Part shown: positions 50,053 to 58,824 of the stretch, piece by piece
Layout of the letters: each line of letters begins with the position of its first letter
Numbering within the stretch: position 1 is the stretch's first letter
Origin: Amycolatopsis alkalitolerans
GTDB lineage: Bacteria > Actinomycetota > Actinomycetes > Mycobacteriales > Pseudonocardiaceae
Direction of reading: 5' to 3'
Length of the DNA: 64,000 nt
Assembly (NCBI RefSeq): GCF_006152065.1
Contig: NZ_VDFW01000013.1
Location: 1-64,000, forward strand
The notes under the pieces: model-generated
The model's database searches: none
Seen by the model: the letters and a program-made list of their open reading frames with translations, nothing else
Told to the model about the DNA's origin: nothing
Made by a program: the position numbers and the translations under genes

Positions 50053-50979
50053 TCAGTCGAGGCCGTCGCGGTCGGCCCACTCCAGCAACGTGTCCAGCGA
50101 GTAGACGGCTTCGTCGATGCCCTCGTGCAGATCGCCGAACTTCGTGAAGCGGGCGGGCACGGTGGCTATCGTGCAGTCGCGCGGTTCGACGTCGTCGATC
50201 TCGTCCCAGGTGATGGGCGTCGACACGGTCGCCTCGGGTACGCCGCGCACCGAATACGCGCTGGCGATCGTGTGATCGCGAGTGTTCTGGTTGTAGTCGA
50301 CGAACACCTTCGCAGGGTCGCGGTCCTTGCGCCACCACGTCGTCGTCACGTCCTCGGGCGCCCGGCGCTCGACCTCCCTGGCGAAGGCGAGCGCGGCGCG
50401 CCGGACCTCGTGGAAGCCCCAGCGCGGTTCGATCCGCACGTACACGTGCAGCCCGTCACCGCCCGAGGTCTTCGGCCACCCGGTCGCGCCGAGTTCGTCG
50501 AGCACCGTCTTGGCGACGTGCGCGACCCTGCGCACGCGGGCGAAGCCGGCGTCGGGGCCGGGATCGAGATCGATCCGCCACTCGTCGGGACGCTCGGTGT
50601 CGGCGCGGCGCGAGTTCCACGGATGGAACTCGACGGTCGACATCTGCACCGCCCAGATCACGCTGGCCAGTTCGGTGACGCACAGCTCGTCGGCGTGGCG
50701 GTGGTAGCGCGGGAAGTGCACGCGCACGGTTTCCAGCCAGGGCGGCGCGCCCGCCGGGACCCGCTTCTGGTGCACCTTCTCGCCGCTGACCCCGGACGGG
50801 AAGCGGTGCAGCATGCACGGCCGTTCCCGCAGGGCGCGCACGATCCCGTCACCGACCGCGAGGTAGTACCGCGCGAGGTCGAGCTTCGTCTCACCGCGGG
50901 CCGGGAAGTACACCCGCTGGGGGTTCGAAATCCGCACGGTCCGGTCGCCGACCTCGAGCTCCACCGCATCGTTGGCCAT
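50053..50979 (-). CDS. Stand-alone LigD-type DNA polymerase/primase domain
   Basis: A 308-residue archaeo-eukaryotic-primase-like polymerase, the LigD polymerase domain without ligase or nuclease parts. It includes VRISNPQRVYFPARGETKLD, the metal-binding DLDPGPD, SGGDGLHVYVRI and VFVDYNQNTRDHTIASAYSV. Such proteins fill gaps and extend ends in DNA repair, including non-homologous end joining. The ATG at 50979 was chosen because family similarity starts close to it. No ku or ligase gene is adjacent. It lies downstream of the sigma factor gene on the same strand, 37 bases apart. Confidence 0.92.
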   Translation of the reverse strand: MANDAVELEVGDRTVRISNPQRVYFPARGETKLDLARYYLAVGDGIVRALRERPCMLHRFPSGVSGEKVHQKRVPAGAPPWLETVRVHFPRYHRHADELCVTELASVIWAVQMSTVEFHPWNSRRADTERPDEWRIDLDPGPDAGFARVRRVAHVAKTVLDELGATGWPKTSGGDGLHVYVRIEPRWGFHEVRRAALAFAREVERRAPEDVTTTWWRKDRDPAKVFVDYNQNTRDHTIASAYSVRGVPEATVSTPITWDEIDDVEPRDCTIATVPARFTKFGDLHEGIDEAVYSLDTLLEWADRDGLD

Positions 50980-51016
50980 ACGCCAGGAATCTAGTGCAGG
51001 ACCCGCGAGTTGGCGC

Positions 51017-51955
51017 TCAGGCGACCGGGAGGAGCGCTTCGCGCCGCTCCGGGTCACGTAGCTCCGACAGAGCCTCCTGCTCGAGGCGCCGCGCCTGGGC
51101 CCGGGTCACCCCGGCCTGGTCGGCGGTCTGCTGCAGGGTGCGCTGCCGGCCGTCGTCGAGCCCGTACCGCAGCGAAATGACCTTCTTTGCCAGCGGAGGC
51201 AGGCTGTCGAGCGCCGCGTCGAGCAACCGCGTCGTCGCCTCGCGCGCGATCGCGTCGGCGACCGGGTCGTCCTCGGTGGCGCCGATCAGGTCACCCAGCT
51301 CGACCTCACCGTCTCCGATGGGCACATCGAGGCTCGTCGTCACCCGCGCGACGCCCTTGAGTTCGACGACGCGTGCCAGCGACAGCTCCGAGGCCTCCGC
51401 CAGCTCCTGCAGCGTCGGGTCGTGGTCGGCGTCCGCCCGCAGCGTCGCCTCCGCCCGCTCGAGCTTGACGAGCTGGTCGCTCGCGTGCTCGGGTACGCGG
51501 ATCGGCCGGCTCGAGAACGCGATCCCGCGCTGCATCGCCTGCCGGATCCACCACATCGCGTAGGTTGAGAACTTGTAACCCTTCGTGTAGTCGAACTTCT
51601 CCACCGCGCGGATCAGCCCGAGGTTGCCCTCCTGCACCAGATCCAGCAGCGGGATCGAGCGCTCGCGCCGTTTGCGCGCCGCGGCCACCACCAGGCGCAG
51701 GTTCGCCTTGATCATGTGGTCCTTGGCGCGGGCGCCGTCGCGGGCGACGCGCTCCAGCTCCCGCCGGTCACCGGTCAGCTCCTGCTCACCGGCGTCCGCG
51801 CGGCGCACCAGTTCGGCCGCATACACACCCGCTTCGATCCTCTTGGCGAGGTCGACCTCCTCGGTCGCCGTCAGCAACGGGACCGCCCCGATCGCGTCCA
51901 GGTAGTCGCGTACCGAATCGGGTTCCTCGCTGCGACGTTCGATCCTTCTCGCCAT
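51017..51955 (-). CDS. Group 2 sigma-70 factor
   Basis: A 312-residue sigma factor of the SigA/HrdB-related group. Region 1.2 is DSVRDYLDAIGAVPLLTATE; region 2 has NLRLVVAAARKR, LLDLVQEGNLGLIRAVEKFD and YKFSTYAMWWIRQAMQRGIA; region 3 has SSRPIRVPEHASDQLVKLER; region 4 has TLQQTADQAGVTRAQARRLE. The essential acidic region 1.1 of primary sigma factors is missing, so it is probably a stress or stationary-phase sigma. GGGTGAGG precedes the ATG at 51955. Confidence 0.93.
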   Translation of the reverse strand: MARRIERRSEEPDSVRDYLDAIGAVPLLTATEEVDLAKRIEAGVYAAELVRRADAGEQELTGDRRELERVARDGARAKDHMIKANLRLVVAAARKRRERSIPLLDLVQEGNLGLIRAVEKFDYTKGYKFSTYAMWWIRQAMQRGIAFSSRPIRVPEHASDQLVKLERAEATLRADADHDPTLQELAEASELSLARVVELKGVARVTTSLDVPIGDGEVELGDLIGATEDDPVADAIAREATTRLLDAALDSLPPLAKKVISLRYGLDDGRQRTLQQTADQAGVTRAQARRLEQEALSELRDPERREALLPVA

Positions 51956-52042
51956 GATCCTCACCCCCTTCCGGGACGTCCGTGCAAGTTCAACGAACGA
52001 ACCGTGCCCGGAATTCCATTCGGCGGGAGCGTGGCGGCGTGT

Positions 52043-52627
52043 TCAGGCCCTGGTCGCCGCGCCGTCGAGCACGGGGGCGAGTTCGGTGGCGACCGCGTCG
52101 AGGGGGGCCACGTCATGGTGGGCGCGCGCGAGCACGATCGCGCCTTCGAGCGCACTGAGCATCAGCAGGGCGAGCGTGCCGCTGCGCCGCTCCGGTACCC
52201 CCATCCGCTCGAGTTCCCCGGCGACCGGTGCCTGCCAGGCCGCGAAGGCCGCGCCGACCGACTTCCGCAGCCGCTCGCTGGCCGCGGCCGAGTCGGCGGT
52301 CGCGGCGACCAGCGGGCAGCCGCCGGCGAAACCCGTCCTGGTGAACTCGTCGCGCCACTGCCGGGCCATCGCGGCGAACAGCTTGCCCGGGGTCGGATCC
52401 TCCAGCGCCTCCGCGTACTCGCGGACCCGCCGGGCGGCGTAGGACCCGGCCCACGCCACGGCCTCGTCGACCAGTTGCTCCTTACCGCCGGGGAAGTAGT
52501 GCTGCAAGGACCCTCGCGGCGCTTCGGCGTGCTCGACCACGTCGCGCAGCCCGGTGCCGCTCACACCCTGGGTCCTGATCAGCTGCGCGGCGCTGAACAC
52601 CATCCGCTCACGCGGCGACCTCGGCAT
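52043..52627 (-). CDS. TetR-family transcriptional regulator
   Basis: A 194-residue repressor with an N-terminal helix-turn-helix (SPRERMVFSAAQLIRTQGVS, LRDVVEHAEAPRGSLQHYFP) and a ligand-binding C-terminus of the TetR_C type with GCPLVAATADSAAASERLRK. Its ATG overlaps the GNAT stop by one base. Three palindromes with a TGAC-N4-GTCA core at 52641, 53102 and 53145 are candidate operators, so it probably controls itself and the GNAT gene. Confidence 0.92.
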   Translation of the reverse strand: MPRSPRERMVFSAAQLIRTQGVSGTGLRDVVEHAEAPRGSLQHYFPGGKEQLVDEAVAWAGSYAARRVREYAEALEDPTPGKLFAAMARQWRDEFTRTGFAGGCPLVAATADSAAASERLRKSVGAAFAAWQAPVAGELERMGVPERRSGTLALLMLSALEGAIVLARAHHDVAPLDAVATELAPVLDGAATRA

Positions 52628-53115
52628 CAGGCCACCTCCTCCATGACACCTGTCATGGTACCGGCCGGGGGCAGGTCGAGTTCGTACTCCGCCTGTCCGT
52701 GTTCGAACGAGGCGATGCGGTGGAACCCGAGCGTCCGCAGGAAGCCGAGCGCGGCGCGGTTGTCCGGCTGGACGGTCGCGCGCACCGTCCGGCCCGCCCA
52801 GCGGCCGGAGCGCCACATCGCCCCGGCCAGGGCCCGGCCGACGCCCTGGCGCTGCCACGGGTCGGCGACCAGCACGCCCAGTTCGGCGACGGTGGGCGTC
52901 TCGGGCACGAGGTTCAGCAGCCCAGCCGGGGCGCCGTCGGCCCAGGCCAGGAGCGGGTCCCCGGCGAGCAGGAATCGCCGGTAGCGACGCCAGATGTCAC
53001 GCGGATCCGGTTCACCGGCGAGGAAGAAGCGCTGGGTGAGGCTTCGCGGGGAGCAGGCGAGCAGCAGGCGCTCGACGGCCTCCGGGTGCGCGGACCCGGT
53101 TATGACAGTTGTCAT
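52627..53115 (-). CDS. GNAT acetyltransferase in a TetR operon
   Basis: A 162-residue GNAT protein with the acetyl-CoA loop VADPWQRQGVGRALAGAMWR (Q/R-x2-G-x-G/A) and the late strand-helix RAALGFLRTLGFHRIASFEH. The substrate is unknown; drug or small-molecule acetylation would fit a TetR partner. The start codon lies inside the palindrome at 53102-53115, so the repressor would cover the start of the message. The C-terminal codons overlap the palindrome at 52641. Confidence 0.88.
   Translation of the reverse strand: MTTVITGSAHPEAVERLLLACSPRSLTQRFFLAGEPDPRDIWRRYRRFLLAGDPLLAWADGAPAGLLNLVPETPTVAELGVLVADPWQRQGVGRALAGAMWRSGRWAGRTVRATVQPDNRAALGFLRTLGFHRIASFEHGQAEYELDLPPAGTMTGVMEEVA
52641..52658. promoter_or_regulatory. 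TetR operator candidate before tetR
   Basis: CCATGACACCTGTCATGG is a perfect inverted repeat (8-base arms) inside the end of the GNAT gene, 13 bases before the TetR start. It shares the TGACA-N2-TGTCA core with the site at 53102. Confidence 0.6.
53102..53115. promoter_or_regulatory. TetR operator candidate at the GNAT start codon
   Basis: ATGACAGTTGTCAT is a perfect inverted repeat with 6-base arms. The last three bases are the complement of the GNAT start codon, so binding here would block the start of the operon. Confidence 0.6.
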
Positions 53116-53144
53116 GACGTCCAGTCAAGCAGAACCCGCTCGCG

Positions 53145-53170
53145 GACGCTATGACGGACGTCATAGCGTC
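53145..53170. promoter_or_regulatory. 26-bp perfect palindrome upstream of the GNAT-tetR operon
   Basis: Arms GACGCTATGACG (53145-53156) and CGTCATAGCGTC (53159-53170) are perfect, with only GA between. The core is related to the two sites nearby (TGAC-N4-GTCA). It lies 30 bases upstream of the GNAT start and covers the stop of the 44-residue frame at 53169, so it may be an operator, a terminator, or both. Confidence 0.6.
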
Positions 53171-53303
53171 ATTCGCGGCCACGGATGATCGTCGGTTCGA
53201 ACTCCGGGTCGTCGTCGGCCGGCGGTCTCGGCGCGGGTGCGGGTGGCGGGGTTTCGTCCTCCAACTCCACCGCGACGGTCCGCCGGGCTGTGCTGATATC
53301 CAT
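53169..53303 (-). CDS. Possible 44-residue protein
   Basis: A short frame, MDISTARRTVAVELEDETPP at the start, a Pro-rich centre (PPPAPAPRPP) and an acidic end DDDPEFEPTIIRGRE. A GGAGG stands 12 bases before the ATG. It has G/C-rich third positions like a real gene but no family that I recognise. Its stop lies in the 26-bp palindrome. Placement just before the GNAT-tetR operon on the same strand could make it a leader or a small partner. Confidence 0.45.
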   Translation of the reverse strand: MDISTARRTVAVELEDETPPPAPAPRPPADDDPEFEPTIIRGRE

Positions 53304-53435
53304 GGTCTGTCAATACCTCCGGGCGGCGCGGTTGCTGAAGGGGCTTGCCTCAACCGGGCGCGAAAACCGCCGGATCGGGTGCGGCTATCCGCTCGGCGGG
53401 CCGGAATGGTCGTGGTGATTGTCGGTGGCCCATGC

Positions 53436-53447
53436 GAACATATGTTC
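53436..53447. promoter_or_regulatory. SOS (LexA) box at the dinB start
   Basis: GAACATATGTTC is a perfect 12-base palindrome matching the actinobacterial LexA box GAAC-N4-GTTC, flanked by C and G to give CGAACATATGTTCG. It ends immediately before the GTG start of dinB. Confidence 0.8.
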
Positions 53448-54638
53448 GTGTCGAATGAGGGTCCGATCCTGCATGCCGATCTCGACTCGTTCTACGCGTC
53501 GGTCGAGCAGCGGGACGACGCGAGGCTGCGCGGGCGCCCGGTCATCGTCGGCGGCGGGGTCGTGCTGGCCGCGAGCTACGAGGCGAAGGCGTTCGGCGTG
53601 CGCACGGCGATGACCGGCGGCCTGGCGCGCACGCTGTGCCCGCAGGCGATCGTGGTGCCGCCGCGCATGTCGGCGTACGCGGCGGCGAGCCGGGCGGTGT
53701 TCGGCGTGTTCGAGCACACCACGCCGCTGGTCGAGGGGTTGTCGATCGATGAGGCGTTCCTCGATGTCGGCGGGCTCGCCCGGATCTCGGGCTCGCCCAG
53801 CCGCATCGCCGCGGATCTGCGCCGCGCGGTCGCCGATCAGGTGGGGCTGCCGATCACGGTCGGGGTGGCCCGCACGAAGTTCCTCGCGAAGGTGGCCAGC
53901 GGGGTCGCCAAACCCGACGGGCTGCTCGTCGTCCCGCACGACGGGGAACTGGCGTTCCTGCATCCGCTGCCGGTCGAGCGGTTGTGGGGCGTCGGGCAGG
54001 TCACCGCGGGCAAACTGCGGCGGCGGGGGATCACCACGGTGGGCCAGGTCGCGCGGCTGGGGGAGGCGGCGCTGGTGTCGATGCTCGGTCGCGGCGCGGG
54101 GCGGCATCTGCACGCGCTGGCGCACAACCGGGATCCGCGGCCGGTGCAGACCGGGCGGCGGAGGCGGTCGATGGGCGCGCAGCGGGCCCTCGGTCGCCGG
54201 CGGCGGTCGGCGGAGGAGCTGGACGCGGTGCTCGCCGCGCTGGCCGACCGGCTGACCAGGCGCCTGCGCGTGGCGAAACGGGTCTGCCGCACGGTGACCC
54301 TGCGCCTGCGGTTCGCCGATTTCAGCCGTGCCACGCGTTCCCGCACGTTGCGCGAGCCGACCTCGCACACGGCGACCATCCTGGCCACCGCGCGGGGCCT
54401 GATCGCCGCGGCTCGCACCATGATCGAGACCGACGGCCTCACCCTGATCGGCCTCGCGCTGTCCAATCTGGACGATGACGGGGCCGTGCAGCTGACGCTG
54501 CCCTTCGATGGGGTGGAGACCGGAGCCCTGGACGCCACCCTCGATGAAGTGCGGGCCCGGTTCGGTGCCTCGTCAGTGACCCGCGCGATGCTGCTCGGCC
54601 GGCAGGACGGGCCGACGGTTCCCTTGCTGCCGGACTGA
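53448..54638 (+). CDS. dinB: DNA polymerase IV (Y-family)
   Basis: A 396-residue error-prone translesion polymerase. The catalytic aspartate stretch ILHADLDSFYASVEQRDD, the ASYEAKAFGVRTAM segment and GLSIDEAFLDVGGL are the Y-family palm motifs; TVGVARTKFLAKVASGVAKP and a helix-hairpin-helix LWGVGQVTAGKLRRRGITTV follow. The C-terminal QLTLPF is a beta-clamp-binding motif. The GTG at 53448 was chosen because the SOS box covers the alternative ATG at 53442; a leaderless or nearly leaderless message is implied. Confidence 0.93.
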   Translation: MSNEGPILHADLDSFYASVEQRDDARLRGRPVIVGGGVVLAASYEAKAFGVRTAMTGGLARTLCPQAIVVPPRMSAYAAASRAVFGVFEHTTPLVEGLSIDEAFLDVGGLARISGSPSRIAADLRRAVADQVGLPITVGVARTKFLAKVASGVAKPDGLLVVPHDGELAFLHPLPVERLWGVGQVTAGKLRRRGITTVGQVARLGEAALVSMLGRGAGRHLHALAHNRDPRPVQTGRRRRSMGAQRALGRRRRSAEELDAVLAALADRLTRRLRVAKRVCRTVTLRLRFADFSRATRSRTLREPTSHTATILATARGLIAAARTMIETDGLTLIGLALSNLDDDGAVQLTLPFDGVETGALDATLDEVRARFGASSVTRAMLLGRQDGPTVPLLPD

Positions 54639-54705
54639 GCGTCCGCCTCCCCGCGCGGGCTCGCGCCGCCGATGCCGAACTCGCCGTCGCGGGCGTCGAT
54701 CTCAC

Positions 54706-55569
54706 CTACGATTTTCGGACTAAGGGGAGGGTTTTTTGGGCGACGCCGCCGATTACGCGGGATTCGGAGGGGGCCGAGGCGAACACGGTGCCGGCGTCGG
54801 GGTGCCAGGCGGGGGCGTAGCCGAGCCCGGGTTCGAGCAGTTCCCAGTCGCCGAAGAAGCGCGCGAACTCCTCGGTCGTGCGCAGCTGCCCGGGGTTCGT
54901 CGTTTCCTCGTAGTAGGCCACCAGATCCTCGAGCGCCTGGCGTTCCTCGTCGCTGCGCGGGTGCTCGTTCGTCATCTGCGAAAGCACCAGCAGCGAGCCC
55001 GGCGCGAGCGCGTTCCGGTACGCCGCGAGGATCGAGTCCGGCTCGTTCTCGTCCTTGATGAAGTGGAGCACCGCGTTCACGATCAGCGCCACCGGCCGGG
55101 CGAGATCCACCACGCCGGTGTCCCGCACCCGGGTCAGCAGCTGCTCCGGCCGCATCAGGTCGGCGGCGATCGCGCGGTGCCGCTCGGGGTCGGCCGTGTC
55201 GGCGAGCAGCAGCGTCGAGTGCGCGAGCGCCACCGGCTCGTTGTCGATGTAGACCACATGCGTGTCGTGCTGCGGGCGCGTCTCGTCGGCGACGTCGTGC
55301 ACGTTGCCCGCCGTGGGCAGCCCGGAACCGATGTCGACGAACTGCGTGATCCCGAGTTCGGCGCACCGCCGCACGGCGCGCCCGAGGAACTGCCTGCTGG
55401 TGCGCATGTACTGCCCGATCAGCGGCACCCGCTCGCGGATCTTGCGCGCGAACTCGCGGTCGATCGCGTAGTTGGTGTTCCCGCCGAGGAAGTAGTCGTA
55501 GACCCGGGCGGCGGACGGCCGGTCGAGGCTGCTTTCCACCGCGCGTAGCGCTTCGTCGTGGCCGATCAA
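54706..55569 (-). CDS. DUF574-type SAM-dependent methyltransferase
   Basis: A 287-residue actinobacterial protein of the DUF574 (Methyltransf_19) family. Signature segments are RPSAARVYDYFLGGNTNYAI, ITQFVDIGSGLPTAGNVHDV (SAM site) and VVYIDNEPVALAHSTLLL, with a late VDLARPVALIVNAVLHFI. The family is expanded in actinobacteria; its substrates are not known. It is the nearest gene downstream of dinB on the opposite strand and shows no obvious link to it. Confidence 0.9.
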   Translation of the reverse strand: MIGHDEALRAVESSLDRPSAARVYDYFLGGNTNYAIDREFARKIRERVPLIGQYMRTSRQFLGRAVRRCAELGITQFVDIGSGLPTAGNVHDVADETRPQHDTHVVYIDNEPVALAHSTLLLADTADPERHRAIAADLMRPEQLLTRVRDTGVVDLARPVALIVNAVLHFIKDENEPDSILAAYRNALAPGSLLVLSQMTNEHPRSDEERQALEDLVAYYEETTNPGQLRTTEEFARFFGDWELLEPGLGYAPAWHPDAGTVFASAPSESRVIGGVAQKTLPLVRKS

Positions 55570-55605
55570 CTGGGGCCTCCTCCCGTGTTGATCTTGATCA
55601 TAGCG

Positions 55606-56811
55606 TCAGCTCGGGGTGGGGACGGCGACCGGGCGCCGCCGGGCCCGTATCCGCGAGTAGGCCCAGATTCCGAGACCCACCACGGGAAGCACCGCGCCGA
55701 ACAGGCTCGAACCCGCCCATCCGGCCGCGTCGTAGAGCAAGCCCGTGACGGCCGACGCGATCGCGCCGCCGACGAAGATGGTGGCCATGAACACCGTGTT
55801 GATCCGCGCCCGCGCGTCCGCCCGCAGACCGTAGATCTCCTGCTGGCTGAGCACCTGGTGCCCCTGCACCGCCAGGTCCAAGAGCACCCCGGCGATCGCG
55901 AGCACCACCAGGCTGTGCGCCCCGAGGTCCGCGACGACCATCGCGATCGCGCCCAGCGCGAGCGCCAGGCCGCTCCCAAGCTGCCCGTAGCCGCGGTCGC
56001 CGAGCCGCCCGGCCACCGGCGCGGCGGCCGCCCCCGCGGCACCGACGAGCGCGAACACCCCGATCCCGCTCTGGCTTAGCCCGTGCACCCGCGCGAGTTC
56101 GAACGCGACGGCCGTCCAGAACGCGCTGAAGGCGCCGAACATCAGCGCCTGGCACACCGCCCGCCGCCGCAGCGCGGGTTCCTCGCGGGCGAGGGTGACC
56201 ACCGACCGCATCAGGTGCGGGTAACGCACGCGGTGCTCCGGATCGCGGCGGGGCAGCAGTTGCCGGATCGCGAACGCGACGACGATCATCAGCATCGCCG
56301 ACACGAGGTAGATCGTGCGCCAGCCCCACGCGCTCGCGACGAAGCTGGACACCGTCCGCGCCAGGAGAATCCCCAGCAGCAGCCCGGTCATCACGGTCCC
56401 CACGAACCGCCCGCGCTGCTCCTCCGGCGCCAGATGCGCGGCGAACGGGATCAGGATCTGCGCGACCACCGAGGTCAGCCCGATCAGCACGGAAGCGCCG
56501 AGGAACAGCCCGAAATCGGGGGACAGGCCGGCGACGGCGAGCGCGACCGCGGTGAACACCAGCGTGCGCGTGGCGAGCTTGCGGTTCTCCAGCAGGTCGC
56601 CGAGCGGCATCAGCAGCACGATCCCGGCCGCGTAGCCGAGTTGCGTCAGCGTGACCACGAGCGCCGCGCTGCCCTGGCTCACCGAAAACGCGGAGGAGAT
56701 CTCGCCGAGCAGCGGCTGCGGGTAGTACAGGTTCGCGACGGTCGCACCGCAGGAGAACGCGAGCACGACCATCACGAGCCGGAGACTCCGGCCCGGCTGA
56801 GCGTCGGACAT
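55606..56811 (-). CDS. MFS transporter
   Basis: A 401-residue, 12-helix major-facilitator exporter. The N-terminal ATVANLYYPQPLLGEISSAF and the loop 2-3 motif GDLLENRKLATRTLVFTAVA mark the YnfM/arabinose-efflux-like group. The substrate is unknown. No adjacent regulator appears dedicated to it. Confidence 0.9.
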   Translation of the reverse strand: MSDAQPGRSLRLVMVVLAFSCGATVANLYYPQPLLGEISSAFSVSQGSAALVVTLTQLGYAAGIVLLMPLGDLLENRKLATRTLVFTAVALAVAGLSPDFGLFLGASVLIGLTSVVAQILIPFAAHLAPEEQRGRFVGTVMTGLLLGILLARTVSSFVASAWGWRTIYLVSAMLMIVVAFAIRQLLPRRDPEHRVRYPHLMRSVVTLAREEPALRRRAVCQALMFGAFSAFWTAVAFELARVHGLSQSGIGVFALVGAAGAAAAPVAGRLGDRGYGQLGSGLALALGAIAMVVADLGAHSLVVLAIAGVLLDLAVQGHQVLSQQEIYGLRADARARINTVFMATIFVGGAIASAVTGLLYDAAGWAGSSLFGAVLPVVGLGIWAYSRIRARRRPVAVPTPS

Positions 56812-56921
56812 GACCCTCCTCGAAACGTCGACGCCCAGTCAAAGTCTTCTGCGGCTACACCTCATTCCCGCACGGACACCCACCGTAACGCTCGTCACGC
56901 GGAAACCGGACCAACCGGGAT

Positions 56922-58709
56922 CTACCGATCGGCGGTGACGATGCCGTACTCGTGGATCTTCCGGTAGATCGTGGCGCGTGAGATGCCCAGCAGCTTCGCG
57001 GCCCGCACCTTGTTGCCGTCGGCGTCTTCGAGGCTGCGCACGATCGCGTCCCGCTCGACGGTTTCGAACCGGTTGAGCGGGCGCCTGGTGAGCGCGTGGT
57101 ACTCGGCGGGCAGATCGGTCGGCAGGATCGTGCCGGTGCGGCGGCGTGTGGTGATCTGCTTGAGCACGCGGTAAAGCTGCGTGACATTGCCCGGCCAGTT
57201 CGCGCGCATCAGCAGGTGCAGCGCCGCCGGCGAGCACGTCAGCTGCCCGCCGCCGGCCAGCCGGCTCAGCAGCAGCGGCACCAGTTCGGCCACGTCCTCG
57301 GGATGCCGCCGCAGCGGTGGCACGGTCAGCGTGCGCGGGAACAGCGCGAGCAGGCTCGGATCCGCCTCCGCGTCGGCAGGTATGGTCGCCGTGACCCAGG
57401 TCGTGCCGGCCGTGGCTTCGCGTAGGACCGACACCAGCGTGCGCACGTCCGCGCCCGCGAGGCGGTCGGCATGGCGGATCACGAGCGTGTCCACCGGGTC
57501 GTCGACCAGATCACGGTGCAGATCCTCGTGCCAGCCCGCGGTCATCCGCGCCGCGTCGAGCACCCGCAGCCGCCCCGCCGGATTGCGCCGCTGGTGCACC
57601 CCGCGCGCGAGGGTGTACTTGCCGGCGCCCGGTTCCCCGGCGAGCATGAGCCATTCGCGGCGGCTGAAGCTGGTGTCCACGTCGTGGCTCACCCGCAGCC
57701 ACGGCGCCGCCGAACCGACGACTCCGGGCAGGAACATGGGCAGCATCGGGGACGCCGAGGGGCCGCGTTCGCCTTCATCGGGCTCGATCAGTTTCATCGA
57801 CAGCACGCCGCCGGCGATATCTCCGTCGCGATGCCCCTTGACCTGGCGGCAGTGCACGCGCACCTTGCTGCCGCTGGAGAGCGTGACCGTCGTGGTCGCG
57901 CGGCGGTTGTCGGACAGTTCCTGCTTCGCCCGCGACAGCAGCACCGTCTGGTCGGCGGGGGCGAGCAGCTGGCGCGCGGTGTCGTTCATCATCACGATGT
58001 CCTCGTTGAAGGCCATCACGATGCCGGTCGTGCGGCGGCACGCCTGCAGGTAGGACTGGAACAGCACGAGCTCGCGCAGGTTGCTGTGGGTCAGCAGCGC
58101 CTGGCGTACCTGCTCGGCCGTGGTCCGCGCGAGCGCCACGAGCAGGCCGCCGGCGTCCTTGCGCCAGCAGGTCAGATCGACCGCGCCGATCGTCTTGCCG
58201 CTGATCGGATGCTGGATCGGCACGCCGGCGCAGGCGAGGTTCTCCAGGTGCTCGGCGTAGTGCTCGTGACCGAACACGTGCGTGGGGCGGCCGTCTTCGA
58301 GGGCGGTGCCGATGCCGTTGGTCCCGACGAACCGTTCGCCGTAGCTGTAGCCGGGAACGAGCTCGACGCGCTCGAGGTGGCGGTGCAGATCGGTGTCCCC
58401 GGTGTGCTGGCTGAGCACGACCCCCGCGGGATCGGTGAGGATGAGGCTGATCGGCTGCCCCTCGAGCTGTTCGCCGAGCCGCTCCAGGACCGGTGTGGCA
58501 CCGCGGATGAGCGGGGTGTCGAGGTTCTGGTCGGTGGTGTAGGGCAGGTCGATCCGGTCGGCGGGGACCTGGAACTCGCGCGAGCGCCACCACGAGGCCA
58601 GGATCGCCTCGCGCACCTGGTCCGGTCCCACGGCCTCGGCTGTCAGGAATCGTTCGCGGGTGCGGGCCAGGCCCTCGTCGTCGGGCCGGATCGCTATCGC
58701 ACGGTCCAC
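56922..58709 (-). CDS. mimR: MimR/AcoR-type transcriptional activator
   Basis: A 595-residue activator with an N-terminal GAF-type sensor region (about residues 60-250), a degenerate AAA+ domain with Walker A in GEPGAGKYTLAR, and a C-terminal Fis-type helix-turn-helix (KVRAAKLLGISRATIYRKIH). The sigma-54 contact loop GAFTGA is absent, as expected in actinobacteria without sigma-54. MimR controls propane monooxygenase genes in mycobacteria, and this gene is divergent from such an operon. The GTG at 58709 follows GGGGAGG; a TTG at 58742 would add 11 residues. Confidence 0.9.
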   Translation of the reverse strand: MDRAIAIRPDDEGLARTRERFLTAEAVGPDQVREAILASWWRSREFQVPADRIDLPYTTDQNLDTPLIRGATPVLERLGEQLEGQPISLILTDPAGVVLSQHTGDTDLHRHLERVELVPGYSYGERFVGTNGIGTALEDGRPTHVFGHEHYAEHLENLACAGVPIQHPISGKTIGAVDLTCWRKDAGGLLVALARTTAEQVRQALLTHSNLRELVLFQSYLQACRRTTGIVMAFNEDIVMMNDTARQLLAPADQTVLLSRAKQELSDNRRATTTVTLSSGSKVRVHCRQVKGHRDGDIAGGVLSMKLIEPDEGERGPSASPMLPMFLPGVVGSAAPWLRVSHDVDTSFSRREWLMLAGEPGAGKYTLARGVHQRRNPAGRLRVLDAARMTAGWHEDLHRDLVDDPVDTLVIRHADRLAGADVRTLVSVLREATAGTTWVTATIPADAEADPSLLALFPRTLTVPPLRRHPEDVAELVPLLLSRLAGGGQLTCSPAALHLLMRANWPGNVTQLYRVLKQITTRRRTGTILPTDLPAEYHALTRRPLNRFETVERDAIVRSLEDADGNKVRAAKLLGISRATIYRKIHEYGIVTADR

Positions 58710-58772
58710 CTGGGCCTCCCCGGCACATCGATGTGTCGCCAATCACAGCGTAGGCCAAACGGCCGCTTGACC

Positions 58773-58791
58773 GTGTCTCAAATTGAGACAC
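58773..58791. promoter_or_regulatory. MimR operator candidate 1
   Basis: GTGTCTCAAATTGAGACAC is a perfect 19-base palindrome (9-base arms, one central base), 34 bases before the small gene at 58825 and 64 before mimR. It shares GTCTCA-N3-TGAGAC with the site at 59074. Confidence 0.7.
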
Positions 58792-58824
58792 TCACCTACC
58801 TCGCGGAAGCGGTCTCATGGACTC

